DNA from: Faecalibacter sp. LW9
GTDB taxonomy: Bacteria; Bacteroidota; Bacteroidia; Flavobacteriales; Weeksellaceae
Length of the DNA stretch: 64,000 bases
Assembly: GCF_034661295.1 (NCBI RefSeq)
Contig: NZ_CP141062.1
Location: forward strand, 1,116,001-1,180,000
Reading direction: 5' to 3'
Numbering within the stretch: position 1 is the first letter of the stretch; each line of letters starts with the position of its first letter. The position numbers and the translations under genes are program-made. This document shows positions 34,785-44,760 of this stretch, piece after piece. The notes beneath the pieces were generated by a model. It saw only the letters and a list, made by a program, of their open reading frames with translations, searched no databases and had not been told where the DNA came from.

Positions 34785-35897
34785 TTATGCTACTAAGTCA
34801 TTTACAATTAAAGTTGCCGTCCGTTTGGATGCACCTACACCACCTAGTTTATGATATAAGGCATCATAGTCGTTTAACATCTGATCACGTTTCGGAGTGT
34901 TTAAAATTAAATGCAATTCATGTTTGATATTTTCATACGTTAAATCATATTGAATCAATTCTTTGACCACTTCACGATCCATAATAAGATTGACTAATGA
35001 AATAAACTGAATGTTTTTTACCACACGTTTACCAATTTCATACGATAAAGCATTTCCTTTATAACAAACGACTTCCGGTATTTTTAATAAAGCTGTTTCT
35101 AGAGTAGCTGTTCCAGATGTTACTAAAGCCGCATGAGAAATACGTAATAAATCGTAAGTTTGGTTCTCAACAATTTTTAAATTTTCTCCTGCAATAGCTT
35201 TATAATTTGCAATGGGTTGAGAAGGAGCTCCTGCAACTACAAATTGATAATCTGGGAAATCTTTTTCTACCGATAGCATTAAAGGTAATTTTACTTTAAT
35301 TTCTTGGGTACGGCTTCCAGGTAATACCGCAATGATTGGTCGATCATCTAAACCATATTTTTGTCTGATCTCATTCACGTTAACTTTTGGTAAATTGTCC
35401 AAAGAATCTAATAATGGATTTCCAACAAAGTCCACTTTATAATCATAACGCTGATAAAATTCTTCTTCGAAAGGAAGAATCACAAACATTTTATCCACTA
35501 ATTTTTTAATTTTATGCACACGCCCAGTTTTCCATGCCCAGATTTGCGGTGAAATATAATAGTAGATTTTGATGCCTAGAGATTTAATAAAAGGGGCTAC
35601 TTGTAAATTAAATCCAGGATAATCCACCATAATAACACAATCGGGTTGATAGGCTGCGATATCTTTTTTGCAGAATGAAAGATTGGTCATAATCGTTCGA
35701 AGATTCATAATCACTTCCGCAAATCCCATAAATGCTAAATCACGATAGTGTTTAACAATGGTTGCGCCTTGTGCTTGCATTAAATCTCCACCCCAACAAC
35801 GAAATTCGGCATTCGGATCTTTGATTTTGATTTCTTTCATTAAGTTCGATGCGTGTAAGTCGCCCGAAGCTTCTCCTGCAATGATATAATACTTCAA
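34785..35897 (-). CDS. lpxB: Lipid-A-disaccharide synthase
   Basis: This 370-aa inverting glycosyltransferase joins UDP-2,3-diacylglucosamine and lipid X to give the lipid A disaccharide at the inner face of the cytoplasmic membrane. Signature segments are the N-terminal YYIIAGEASGDLHAS, MVDYPGFNLQVAPF near residue 91, PQIWAWKTGRVHKIKK near 117, VLPGSRTQEIK near 190 and the late SGTATLETALL near 263. The length is typical. It stands apart from other lpx genes, as is usual in Bacteroidota. Confidence 0.96.
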   Translation of the reverse strand: MKYYIIAGEASGDLHASNLMKEIKIKDPNAEFRCWGGDLMQAQGATIVKHYRDLAFMGFAEVIMNLRTIMTNLSFCKKDIAAYQPDCVIMVDYPGFNLQVAPFIKSLGIKIYYYISPQIWAWKTGRVHKIKKLVDKMFVILPFEEEFYQRYDYKVDFVGNPLLDSLDNLPKVNVNEIRQKYGLDDRPIIAVLPGSRTQEIKVKLPLMLSVEKDFPDYQFVVAGAPSQPIANYKAIAGENLKIVENQTYDLLRISHAALVTSGTATLETALLKIPEVVCYKGNALSYEIGKRVVKNIQFISLVNLIMDREVVKELIQYDLTYENIKHELHLILNTPKRDQMLNDYDALYHKLGGVGASKRTATLIVNDLVA

Positions 35898-36001
35898 TGG
35901 ATATTGATTTTTCGTATCACAAAGATACTACTTTCTATCATCAAGAGGTTCGAGGTGTTGATTAATATTTGTAATTTTACCTGACTAAAAAGTAAGATGC
36001 A

Positions 36002-36514
36002 ATGGCAGACGAAATTATTAATAAAGTTGCGAATAGTAGCTTGATCACTATAGATTTAGAAGATTTTTATCCGGATGGACCACGTATTATTTTCGATTTA
36101 AAAGATTGGTTGTATGAAGAAATCATTTTAAAAGAAAAAGATTTCAGACAAAACTTAAAAGAGCATGATTGGACACAATATGAAGGGAAGTATGTCGCGA
36201 TGACATGTACTGCAGATGCAATTGTACCTTCATGGGCCTATCTATTGGTCGCTACTTATCTACAACCTGTAGCAAAAAGAGTAGTGCACGGAACATTAGC
36301 AGAATTGGATCAGATGTTATATACTGAAATTATTAAAGATTTACCAATTGAAGAGTATCAAGATAGAAAAATCATTGTAAAAGGATGTTCTAAAAAACCT
36401 GTTCCAGATTCCGCTTATATCCAATTAATTGAAAAATTACAGCCTATAGCCAATTCCTTAATGTTTGGTGAAGCCTGTAGTACAGTTCCTTTGTATAAAA
36501 TGAAAAAAGCATAA
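36002..36514 (+). CDS. DUF2480 family protein
   Basis: The 170-aa cytoplasmic protein matches the DUF2480 pattern known from Bacteroidota: ITIDLEDFYPDGPR at the start, FDLKDWLYEEIILKEKDFR, CTADAIVPSWAYLLVATYLQ in the centre and a late IVKGCSKKPVPDSAY. No catalytic motif is evident and the function is unknown. It is a single-gene unit, divergent from lpxB and ended by a strong hairpin shared with the convergent TonB-plug barrel gene. Confidence 0.85.
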   Translation: MADEIINKVANSSLITIDLEDFYPDGPRIIFDLKDWLYEEIILKEKDFRQNLKEHDWTQYEGKYVAMTCTADAIVPSWAYLLVATYLQPVAKRVVHGTLAELDQMLYTEIIKDLPIEEYQDRKIIVKGCSKKPVPDSAYIQLIEKLQPIANSLMFGEACSTVPLYKMKKA

Positions 36515-36545
36515 AAAAAAGCACTTCGAAAGAAGTGCTTTTTTT
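36513..36545. terminator. Bidirectional terminator with GAAA tetraloop
   Basis: The stem gcacttc/gaagtgc (36521-36527 with 36532-36538), extended by A-T pairs on both sides, has a stable GAAA loop. It lies between two convergent genes. Confidence 0.9.
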
Positions 36546-36558
36546 ATGACATATGATT

Positions 36559-39303
36559 TTAGAATCCTCCCATTCTACTTCCTCGGTTTCCACCTCTTGG
36601 ACGATCAAATTCATTTGAAGAAGCAGTTGATTTCCCACCAAATTGGTTTAAGTTAAACGTTAGTGAGAACATAATAAATCGTGTAAGGATTGTATTGCGT
36701 TGATCACTGATGAACTCGTCTGAAATTGTTCTTGTATAACTGTTGTTTTGGTTTAAGATATCATATATTTTAAATCCAGCTTCGATCTTGTTATCAAAGA
36801 AAGAATACATCATTTGCATGTTCCATAAGAAGAAATCTCTACGGAATCCAGCAGCCATTCTTGAATTGTTATTGTACGATAACTCATTTGTCCAAGTTAA
36901 ATTCTTCGGCCTAGTTGTAATCGTTCTTAAATTGAAACTATGTGTTGTATTCGATTGTTGATCGATCGAATAGTTTTCATATTTCGAATTCGTAAATCTG
37001 AAATTATAAGATGGTGAAATTGTCACATAATCTATCCAGTTCCATGTAAATCGAATATTTGGTGAAATTGTTGAATTATATGCCGTATACAATCTCGAGT
37101 TACGATAACCTTGTTGACGAGCATAGCTTGAATTTAAACCTACATTTAAATTTAATTTATTTCCAGATTTACTTAATTGTTTGCTGTAAAATAAATTTCC
37201 ATTTAAACGATAATTTCCTTCTACATTCGTGTAAGATGAAATTGTCATTAAGTTTTCGTCAACTTCCGAATAGTTTACAATACTTGAAGTATTGTAGTTA
37301 TAGGTAAGATTTGCATTTAAACCTTGACGCGTTTTACGGTCAAAATTCGAGAAGTTTAACGATAATTGGTGTGACTTATTTGGATTCAAATCAGGATTAC
37401 CCACATAAGTTACTAATGGATTAGATAAATTCTCAATGGCTAATAATTGATTTGTACTAGCAATGCTTGTATTGTATTGGTAGTTGAATGCTAAACTATT
37501 ATTCCCCGCTTGATAACGAATCGTAGATTGTAACGATGGTAAAACTTCTTTTACATTTAAGAAGTAATTTTCGTTGTTGTAAAAACCAAAGTTATCTTGA
37601 TTATAAATGTTCGTTCCCGCTTTAATATTCCCAGAGAATTTCTTTTTGTTTAACTGAATTTCAGCATAAGGCGAGAATGTATTTAAAGTGGTTTCAATAT
37701 AACGAGATAATAAATCATTTCGTCCAATAAACTGATCAGTTAATTCGTCATAATCCCATGTAATATCATCATTCTCTTTGTAACTATAAGCATAACGAGA
37801 ACCTAAAGCAATTTTTAAAGAGTCTGTTACAGGAATATTATAATTGAAATCAAATCCTACCGAATTTGTTTTGTTGTTGGTATTATTTAACTGATTACGA
37901 ATATCATCAGGTTTATTCGCAAAGAATGTACTTTGTTGAATACGGTTTTCTGAATCTGTTGTTCCAATCGATACATCCGCATTCGCATTGATGTAAGACT
38001 TGTTTTTAAAGCCTTGGTACCATGAGATTTGAGAATCAAATGTATTAGTATCCGATTCACGTTTCGTTTCACCATAACTTTCATTTCGTAATACACCATC
38101 CGCATCCCATGATTGGCTATCGCTTTTATTAGAAGACGATGAACGGTTCAGTTTAAAACTTGGAGTGAAGTAGATTTTCGTTAAGTTTTTATTCCATTCT
38201 AAAGTCGCTCCTAAATTATGTCCGAACGTTTCCGTTTTAGATAAAGTATTGGATTCTTCTGTATATGTATTTTCAGGTAATAAGTTTTCACGACGAGTAT
38301 AATTATCATTCTTATTGTATGAATGATTAAAATTATAGTTCGCTCCAACACTTAATTGATCGTTAATTTTGTCTGTATAGTTCAAACCAATAGAAGAACT
38401 ATTTGTAATTCCATTTCCTCTACGACGTCCAATACCACCACGACCAAATGAACCTGCACCATTCGATAAACCTGTACTGGCAATGTCGTTCGAAGAACCA
38501 ATTAAACTGATTTTTCGGCTTCCTTTAAAATAGTTAGCCATGATGTTCGATTCGTAGCGATTATCAGTACCATATCCCACAGTACCTTTCACCATGTACC
38601 CCTGTTTTTTATCTTCTTTTAAAGTGACGTTAATTGAAGATTTATCTGAACGTGAGCGTTCTCCAGAGAATTTTTCGTTACGGGTTTTATAATCAGATAC
38701 TTGAATTTTTTTGATGATGTCTGCTGGAATATTTTCCAACGCAATTTTTCCATCTGTTCCGAAGAAAGGCTCTCCATCAATTAAAATTTCATTGACTTCT
38801 TTTCCATTGACAGTAAGTTTTCCATCATCATCGATATCTACACCAGGCAATTCTCGTAGTAAAGCTTCCAAATTGGCATTTGGCTTTACTTTATACGAAC
38901 TTGCATTAAATTCGATGGTATCACTTTTAATGACTACTGGATCAGTTGTCGTGATTAATACTTCTTTTAATTGAAGAATTTCAGGACTAATTGTAATAAC
39001 TCCTAAGTCCATATCAGAAGTAAGTTTTGTAAACTCACGAGTGGTAACCCCTTCCATTGGATCATCAAAGATGATATAAAAAGGTGTATCCCTTTTGGGA
39101 ATTTCGAAGATAAAATTTCCTTCTTCGTCTGTACTCGAAGTTGCAATTCGAATAGAATCTGATTTGTTTCCAACGATGATGGAGACATCAGTTAAAGGGA
39201 GTTCAATTTGATCTTGAATCTTACCTTTAATTTTGAACTGTTCTTGTGCAAAAGTAACTAGTGCACTGAAAAACAATAGGAATGAAATTATTCTTTTAAA
39301 CAT
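36559..39303 (-). CDS. TonB-plug outer-membrane beta-barrel protein (OMP_b-brl_3 type)
   Basis: The 914-aa protein has a signal peptide (about residues 1-19, TFAQ), a carboxypeptidase-regulatory-like beta-sandwich (about 22-110, starting FKIKGKIQDQIELPL), a TonB plug (about 120-215, with LEALLRELPGVDIDDDGK and VNEILIDGEPFFGTDG) and a large C-terminal barrel of many strands. The plug/barrel order and sequence style fit the outer-membrane beta-barrel family 3, related to TonB-dependent receptors; the substrate is unknown. The end is glycine/arginine-rich (FDRPRGGNRGSRMGGF). A glycine-rich loop occurs near residue 285 (GRGGIGRRRGNG). It has no SusD partner nearby. Confidence 0.88.
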   Translation of the reverse strand: MFKRIISFLLFFSALVTFAQEQFKIKGKIQDQIELPLTDVSIIVGNKSDSIRIATSSTDEEGNFIFEIPKRDTPFYIIFDDPMEGVTTREFTKLTSDMDLGVITISPEILQLKEVLITTTDPVVIKSDTIEFNASSYKVKPNANLEALLRELPGVDIDDDGKLTVNGKEVNEILIDGEPFFGTDGKIALENIPADIIKKIQVSDYKTRNEKFSGERSRSDKSSINVTLKEDKKQGYMVKGTVGYGTDNRYESNIMANYFKGSRKISLIGSSNDIASTGLSNGAGSFGRGGIGRRRGNGITNSSSIGLNYTDKINDQLSVGANYNFNHSYNKNDNYTRRENLLPENTYTEESNTLSKTETFGHNLGATLEWNKNLTKIYFTPSFKLNRSSSSNKSDSQSWDADGVLRNESYGETKRESDTNTFDSQISWYQGFKNKSYINANADVSIGTTDSENRIQQSTFFANKPDDIRNQLNNTNNKTNSVGFDFNYNIPVTDSLKIALGSRYAYSYKENDDITWDYDELTDQFIGRNDLLSRYIETTLNTFSPYAEIQLNKKKFSGNIKAGTNIYNQDNFGFYNNENYFLNVKEVLPSLQSTIRYQAGNNSLAFNYQYNTSIASTNQLLAIENLSNPLVTYVGNPDLNPNKSHQLSLNFSNFDRKTRQGLNANLTYNYNTSSIVNYSEVDENLMTISSYTNVEGNYRLNGNLFYSKQLSKSGNKLNLNVGLNSSYARQQGYRNSRLYTAYNSTISPNIRFTWNWIDYVTISPSYNFRFTNSKYENYSIDQQSNTTHSFNLRTITTRPKNLTWTNELSYNNNSRMAAGFRRDFFLWNMQMMYSFFDNKIEAGFKIYDILNQNNSYTRTISDEFISDQRNTILTRFIMFSLTFNLNQFGGKSTASSNEFDRPRGGNRGSRMGGF

Positions 39304-39355
39304 TAGTAATTAAATGATACATATAGGACCAAAAAATCGACCAAAAGTTTAATTT

Positions 39356-39871
39356 CTATCTAATTTTTTTCCAATTTTGATTTTTAATTGTCGCGGTATC
39401 GATTTCAGATATCGTATTAAAAAGAGGTGTAATACTCATTACCCGATAAGTTTTTTCTTGTCTTAAATCCATTTCGGGACAAAAAGTTTCAATCAATTTT
39501 ATTTTTTCTGAAGAGGATGTTACCGATTCATATAAAATAGCTTTTTCTTTTTTATAGACCTCCCAACTTTGACAATTCGCTACAGAAGAATAATATTTAA
39601 ATAAGAAGAATGGAAGAATTCCGATCAGTATTCCTAAAATAAATTTTAAAATATTTACCCATCGCCAACCCTCACTTTTTTTTATGGCTAACATAAATAA
39701 GAAGTAGATGCTGGTCCCTGCCGAAAACGTTAAAATTTTAGGAAAGATTTGGGCAAATTGGTAATCTGCAAATTCCAAACTAATGTATTCACCAAACACA
39801 AAATAACTTATGAACCAAATAATAATTAGGATAAAAGCTGTTTTAAGAAATAATTTCAAAGGTATATTCAT
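39356..39871 (-). CDS. Membrane protein of unknown function
   Basis: The 171-aa protein has three or four N-terminal hydrophobic segments (about residues 8-28, 44-64, 72-92) and a soluble C-terminal part containing two cysteines (ANCQSWEVY and FCPEMDLRQEK). I do not recognise a family. It lies between the TonB-plug barrel gene and the methylmalonyl-CoA mutase gene on the same strand, separated by 52 and 80 bp. Confidence 0.6.
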   Translation of the reverse strand: MNIPLKLFLKTAFILIIIWFISYFVFGEYISLEFADYQFAQIFPKILTFSAGTSIYFLFMLAIKKSEGWRWVNILKFILGILIGILPFFLFKYYSSVANCQSWEVYKKEKAILYESVTSSSEKIKLIETFCPEMDLRQEKTYRVMSITPLFNTISEIDTATIKNQNWKKIR

Positions 39872-39951
39872 GTGAATGGTTTAGCTAATGTAAAATTAAA
39901 GATTAATTCCTGCACACCAAAGGATTTTGCAGGAATCAATCTCAAGGTATT

Positions 39952-42084
39952 TTATTTGTATTCTTTGATTAAGTTTTCAAGAACTTCAGTTGCCGATTCT
40001 GCTAAATTAGTTCCTGGTCCAAAAATCGAATGTGCTCCATTTTGATACAAGAAGTCGTAATCTTGTCTTGGAATCACTCCTCCAACCACGATATATACAT
40101 CTTCTCGACCTAAAGCTTTTAACTCTTTGACCACTTCAGGAACTAAAGTTTTATGCCCAGCGGCCAATGAAGAAATTCCTAAGATGTGAACATCATTTTC
40201 GATGGCTTGTTTAGCCACCTCAGCTGGGGTTTGAAATAAAGGAGCAATATCTACATCAAATCCCATATCGGCATATGATGTCGCAACAACTTTAGCACCA
40301 CGATCATGCCCATCTTGTCCCATTTTAGCAACCATAATACGTGGGCGACGACCTTCTAATTCTGCAAATTCGCCGGCCAACTGACGGGCTTTTTCAAAAC
40401 TTTCCATTTTTCCTGCGTCCATAGCATAAACTCCTTGTATTCCTCTTGTAATGGCTTTATGTCTTCCATAAACAGCTTCCAATGCATCAGAAATTTCACC
40501 TAATGTTACACGGCGACGAGCAGCTTCGATGGATAATTCCAATAAATTTCCATTTCCAGTTCGTGCAGCGTCTGTCATTTGAGTTAATATTTCGTCTACT
40601 TTGGCTTGGTCACGTGTTTCACGAATATGATTTAAACGATCAATTTGTTTTTGACGAACTGCCGTATTATCAATATCTAAAATATCAAATGCTTCTTGTT
40701 CTAGTTTTGATTGAAAAGCATTTACACCAATAATGGCATCTTCGCCCGAATCAATTTTTGCTTGTTTTTTTGCAGCTGCTTCTTCGATGCGCATTTTTGG
40801 AATACCAGCCTCAATGGCTTTCGTCATTCCACCCAATTCGCGTACTTCTTGGATGTATTCCCATGCTTGATTAGCCATTTCATTTGTTAATGCTTCAATC
40901 ATAAAGCTTCCACCCATAGGGTCAGCAGTTCTACAAATTTGAGTTTCTTCTTGCAGAATGATTTGTGTATTACGCGCAATACGTGCAGAGAAATCAGTAG
41001 GTAGTGCAATGGCTTCGTCTAACGCATTGGTATGTAAGGATTGTGTTCCTCCCAATGCTGCAGCTAAGGCTTCAATTGCTGTGCGACCAATATTATTGTA
41101 TGGTTCTTGTTCTGTTAAACTCCATCCCGAAGTTTGACAATGCGTACGTAACATCAATGATTTAGGATTTTGGGGTTCAAAATCCTGCATTAATTTTGCC
41201 CATAACATACGGGCAGCACGTAATTTGGCAATTTCTTGCGTAAAATTCATTCCTATAGCCCAGAAGAATGATAGACGTGGAGCAAAATCATCCACTTTCA
41301 GACCTGCTTCTAATCCAGTTTTAACATATTCATAGCCATCTGCCAAAGTATAAGCCATTTCTAAAACAGGTGTTGCGCCTGCCTCTTGCATATGATATCC
41401 TGAAATCGAAATCGAATTGAAGCGAGGAATATTTTGAGAAGTGTATTCAAAGATATCCGCAATAATTTTCATGGATGGTGTAGGAGGATAGATGTACGTA
41501 TTTCGTACCATGAACTCCTTTAGAATATCATTTTGAATGGTACCCGATAATTGTGCTTGCGATACCCCTTGTTCTTCAGCAGCGACAATGTAAAAAGCTA
41601 AAATAGGTAATACAGCCCCATTCATTGTCATCGAAACAGAAATTTTATCCAATGGAATTTCATCAAATAAAATTTTCATATCTTCTACCGAATCGATAGC
41701 AACTCCAGCCTTCCCGACATCACCTACCACACGCTCATGATCAGAGTCATATCCTCGGTGCGTGGCTAAATCGAAAGCCACTGACAACCCTTTTTGGCCA
41801 GCAGCAAGGTTTCTTTTATAAAACGCATTGGATTCTTCTGCAGTAGAAAAACCCGCATATTGACGAATTGTCCAGGGTTGACGAACATACATCGTACTAT
41901 ATGGTCCACGTAAAAATGGGACTACTCCTGGAAGAAAATCTGTTTGTTTCAGATTTTTTACATCTTCATAAGTATAGCTGTTTTTTACTTGTAAGCTATC
42001 TAATTCAAAATTTTCAAGTTCTGGTTGAACAGAATTGAGCTTGCGTTCAAATTTTAGATTTGAAAAATCTGTTTTGTGATTCAT
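39952..42084 (-). CDS. Methylmalonyl-CoA mutase, catalytic large subunit
   Basis: The 710-aa B12-dependent enzyme interconverts methylmalonyl-CoA and succinyl-CoA. The N-terminal TIM barrel shows the substrate-site segment [20 protein letters not shown] near residue 60 and [13 protein letters not shown] near 104. The C-terminal cobalamin domain has the DxHxxG motif in [13 protein letters not shown] near 585 and [14 protein letters not shown]. The length equals homodimeric mutases such as E. coli Sbm. No small subunit (mutA) and no MeaB chaperone gene adjoins it; either the enzyme is homodimeric or mutA lies elsewhere. Confidence 0.94.
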   Translation of the reverse strand: MNHKTDFSNLKFERKLNSVQPELENFELDSLQVKNSYTYEDVKNLKQTDFLPGVVPFLRGPYSTMYVRQPWTIRQYAGFSTAEESNAFYKRNLAAGQKGLSVAFDLATHRGYDSDHERVVGDVGKAGVAIDSVEDMKILFDEIPLDKISVSMTMNGAVLPILAFYIVAAEEQGVSQAQLSGTIQNDILKEFMVRNTYIYPPTPSMKIIADIFEYTSQNIPRFNSISISGYHMQEAGATPVLEMAYTLADGYEYVKTGLEAGLKVDDFAPRLSFFWAIGMNFTQEIAKLRAARMLWAKLMQDFEPQNPKSLMLRTHCQTSGWSLTEQEPYNNIGRTAIEALAAALGGTQSLHTNALDEAIALPTDFSARIARNTQIILQEETQICRTADPMGGSFMIEALTNEMANQAWEYIQEVRELGGMTKAIEAGIPKMRIEEAAAKKQAKIDSGEDAIIGVNAFQSKLEQEAFDILDIDNTAVRQKQIDRLNHIRETRDQAKVDEILTQMTDAARTGNGNLLELSIEAARRRVTLGEISDALEAVYGRHKAITRGIQGVYAMDAGKMESFEKARQLAGEFAELEGRRPRIMVAKMGQDGHDRGAKVVATSYADMGFDVDIAPLFQTPAEVAKQAIENDVHILGISSLAAGHKTLVPEVVKELKALGREDVYIVVGGVIPRQDYDFLYQNGAHSIFGPGTNLAESATEVLENLIKEYK

Positions 42085-42209
42085 AACGCTAATATAAAAA
42101 ATATAATAGAGATAAAATTCGAGAATTTTAGGTCAATAATTATTTTACATCTATATGATATTGAGTTGTTTGGTAGGATTATTGAAGCTAAGCTACAAAA
42201 CCACAACTC

Positions 42210-43235
42210 ATGATTTTAGAATTTAGTAAATTAAGTATTGAAGAAGTAATTAATTCAATAGACGAGAATAAAGCAACGGAATGGCAGTTAGATATTCGAA
42301 ATTTTTTAAAAACTTATGCCGATCAAGAAGCGTTAGTCACACTTTCTGAACTCCAGGGTGAAGTCATTTTTTATGTTGATTTAAAAATTAAGAATATTAA
42401 ACATACGGCTATTGCTTTAAACGAATTTTTAGCTTTAAAACAAGGAGATATAACGATTTTAACGGAATCCGTACGACGTAAAGTTGGGGTAATTATTCTG
42501 GCTCAAGCCATTGAAGGAAAAATGGATATTCATTGCAATGAATTAACAGATGAAATTAAAATTCCTTACACAGGACAAGACCAAAATTCTATTCATTATA
42601 ATTATGTTTATTTGAATGAAAATCAAGTGGATAATTTCCAATCTGTATTGCATCGTATTGAAAAAGTTGCGATTGCTTCTTATGGAATGAAAGATGAGAC
42701 AAAAACTGGAATTTCAAAAAATGATGATCAGTCCATTTTTGAAGTTTTTAGTGTGAAATCTTATCCCGTAGCAGTACGAAAACTTGGGGAAAGTGAATTT
42801 ACAGTTATTGGTGATGTGGAAATTTCACGTTCCATAAATGGACATTTACTTCTTAATTCGCCTTTATTCAGTAAAGAAATTGATACGCAGAAGGTCGTAC
42901 TCCTTGAAAATGATAAATCTTTTCGTTGGTTATTAAAACATGAATATTTGGATGATGAATCAAATCAATTTATCGATTTTGATCATATCGAAGAAGTGTT
43001 AGCGCCACATATTCCTTCGCGATTTGTAGTTTTAAATTTTCCAGACGCGGAAACAGGTAAAGATGTGGTAACTCTAGTCGTAAAACGTCTTTATATTGAT
43101 GATTTTAATTTCCCTACAGAAGGATTGAAAGATTATGAAATTCCAAGACAAAATTATTCAATTGGAGATTTTCCTGAAACAGATGATCGTGCAATCATTC
43201 GTGATGAAGTAAAAAGATTATTAGCTCAACATTAA
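42210..43235 (+). CDS. Nucleoid-associated protein, NdpA/YejK family
   Basis: The 341-aa protein matches the PF04245 nucleoid-associated family in length and pattern: an N-terminal alpha-helical part, the internal segment HYNYVYLNENQVDNFQSVLH near residue 130, SKEIDTQKVVLLENDKSF and a C-terminal basic segment (VKRLYIDDFNF). The E. coli relative is a DNA-associated protein found in nucleoid preparations. It is divergent from the mutase gene and ends at a shared hairpin with a small gene on -. Confidence 0.75.
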   Translation: MILEFSKLSIEEVINSIDENKATEWQLDIRNFLKTYADQEALVTLSELQGEVIFYVDLKIKNIKHTAIALNEFLALKQGDITILTESVRRKVGVIILAQAIEGKMDIHCNELTDEIKIPYTGQDQNSIHYNYVYLNENQVDNFQSVLHRIEKVAIASYGMKDETKTGISKNDDQSIFEVFSVKSYPVAVRKLGESEFTVIGDVEISRSINGHLLLNSPLFSKEIDTQKVVLLENDKSFRWLLKHEYLDDESNQFIDFDHIEEVLAPHIPSRFVVLNFPDAETGKDVVTLVVKRLYIDDFNFPTEGLKDYEIPRQNYSIGDFPETDDRAIIRDEVKRLLAQH

Positions 43236-43240
43236 TAAAA

Positions 43241-43270
43241 AAAATCAGACCCTGAAAGGAGTCTGATTTT
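43241..43270. terminator. Bidirectional terminator between convergent genes
   Basis: Perfect 10-bp arms aaaatcagac (43241-43250) and gtctgatttt (43261-43270) are separated by a 10-nt loop, with A/T-runs outside. Confidence 0.88.
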
Positions 43271-43291
43271 TCTTTTGAATGAATTAAAATA

Positions 43292-43561
43292 TTAATACTG
43301 AATATCGATTAACGACTTTAATGGAATAGAAACTCCATTTTTAATCTGTAAGTACTTTTCAGTTACACTCCATACGGTTGTCTCAATTTTTTTTGGACCT
43401 TGATCCGTTTGGAAAGTGATATATGCTTTTGATTTGAATTCGTTTCCTAGTCTTACGGCATTTAATAGTTTGTCTTTCTGTACATGAACGTCTTCTTTTG
43501 GAGCTTCTAAAAATTTGAAGTTTACTACTTCTTCTTTTTCAATTAATTCTACATCCATCAT
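43292..43561 (-). CDS. Small conserved-looking protein, unknown function
   Basis: The 89-aa acidic N-terminal, beta-strand-rich protein (DVELIEKEEVVNFKFLEAP, then KAYITFQTDQGPKKIETTVW) shows no signal peptide or membrane helix. The start at 43561 has a purine-rich leader (AGAGAGAAAGATG on the minus strand). Codon use and the isolated transcription unit with its own terminator make it a credible gene. I do not recognise a family. Confidence 0.7.
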   Translation of the reverse strand: MMDVELIEKEEVVNFKFLEAPKEDVHVQKDKLLNAVRLGNEFKSKAYITFQTDQGPKKIETTVWSVTEKYLQIKNGVSIPLKSLIDIQY

Positions 43562-43754
43562 CTTTCTCTCTTTTTTATGGTTTTATTTTTTCTGTTACAC
43601 CTACCTAAATTACAAATGAAATCGAATATAAACTAATATTTGTCATGATTTTTTAAATGCGTTTTAAGCGGAATGTTTTTACCAATAATTCAAAAACTCG
43701 ACCATAATCACGTTATTCTAAAATTATTCCCTCAAAAATTATTAATTTTGCACT

Positions 43755-44642
43755 ATGTCAGACGAAAAGATATTTAAATCCGGATTTGTGAACATCATAG
43801 GTAATCCTAATGTGGGAAAATCTACATTGATGAACCTATTAATGAAAGAGCGTTTAGTAATTGCTACACATAAAGCACAAACCACGCGTCATCGTATCAA
43901 AGGAATCTTAACAGGAGAGGATTATCAAATTGTATTTTCAGATACTCCTGGTGTGTTAGATCCGGCTTATGAGTTACAAGCCAAAATGATGGAAGCGGTA
44001 TCGGAATCACTTGTTGATGCTGATGTAATTTTATATGTAGTAGAAATCGGAGAAAAACGTTTGAAGAATGAAGAAATCTTTGCTCGCATTCAAAAAACAT
44101 CTACTCCAATTATTTTATTACTAAATAAAATTGATACAGCAAATCCTGAGCGATTAAATGAGGCTGTAGAGTACTGGCATGAACTTTTACCTAACGCAGA
44201 AATTCTACCAATTTCGGCAAAGGAAAATGTAAATGTTGATTTATTAATCAACAAGATCAAAGCAATTATACCGGAGGGTCCACAATATTATCCAGAAGAT
44301 CAATTAACGGACAAATCTGAACGATTTATTGTGAATGAAGTAATCCGTGAAAAAATCTTATTAAATTATACTAAGGAAATTCCTTATTCTGTAGAAGTCG
44401 TGACAGAGCGATTTAAAGAAGAAATTAATTTGATTTCTATTGAAACAGATATTTATGTTGAGCGTGATTCTCAAAAAGGAATTATCATTGGACATAAAGG
44501 GGAATCATTATCAAAAGTAGGGAAGGAAGCCCGTGAAGAATTAGAAAAATTCTTTGATAAAAAAGTCTTTTTGAAACTATTTGTTAAAGTTAAAAAAGAT
44601 TGGCGTAAAAAAGAAAATGATTTACGCCGTTTTGGTTATTAA
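43755..44642 (+). CDS. era: GTPase Era
   Basis: The 295-aa ribosome-assembly GTPase binds the 3' end of 16S rRNA. The G domain shows G1 GNPNVGKSTLM near residue 17, G3 SDTPGVLD near 58 and G4 LNKIDT near 124; the KH domain near 230-280 has GIIIGHKGESLSKVG. The length is typical. A TAATTTTG box (43743-43750) only 4 bp before the ATG resembles the Bacteroidota -7 element, which would give an almost leaderless mRNA; no good -33 box is seen, so this is tentative. Confidence 0.96.
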   Translation: MSDEKIFKSGFVNIIGNPNVGKSTLMNLLMKERLVIATHKAQTTRHRIKGILTGEDYQIVFSDTPGVLDPAYELQAKMMEAVSESLVDADVILYVVEIGEKRLKNEEIFARIQKTSTPIILLLNKIDTANPERLNEAVEYWHELLPNAEILPISAKENVNVDLLINKIKAIIPEGPQYYPEDQLTDKSERFIVNEVIREKILLNYTKEIPYSVEVVTERFKEEINLISIETDIYVERDSQKGIIIGHKGESLSKVGKEAREELEKFFDKKVFLKLFVKVKKDWRKKENDLRRFGY

Positions 44643-44664
44643 ATATTCATTTTAAATAAACATC

Positions 44665-44690
44665 AAGTGTTGAGATATCAACGCTTTTTT
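44665..44690 (+). terminator. Intrinsic terminator of era
   Basis: Arms aagtgttga (44665-44673) and tcaacgctt (44678-44686) pair with one G-T wobble, followed by a T-run. Confidence 0.75.
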
Positions 44691-44760
44691 TGTGCTTAAA
44701 ATTTTGATTGTTAGTATATTTAAGAAAATAATTAATTAATCAATCATAAACAAAAAATCA

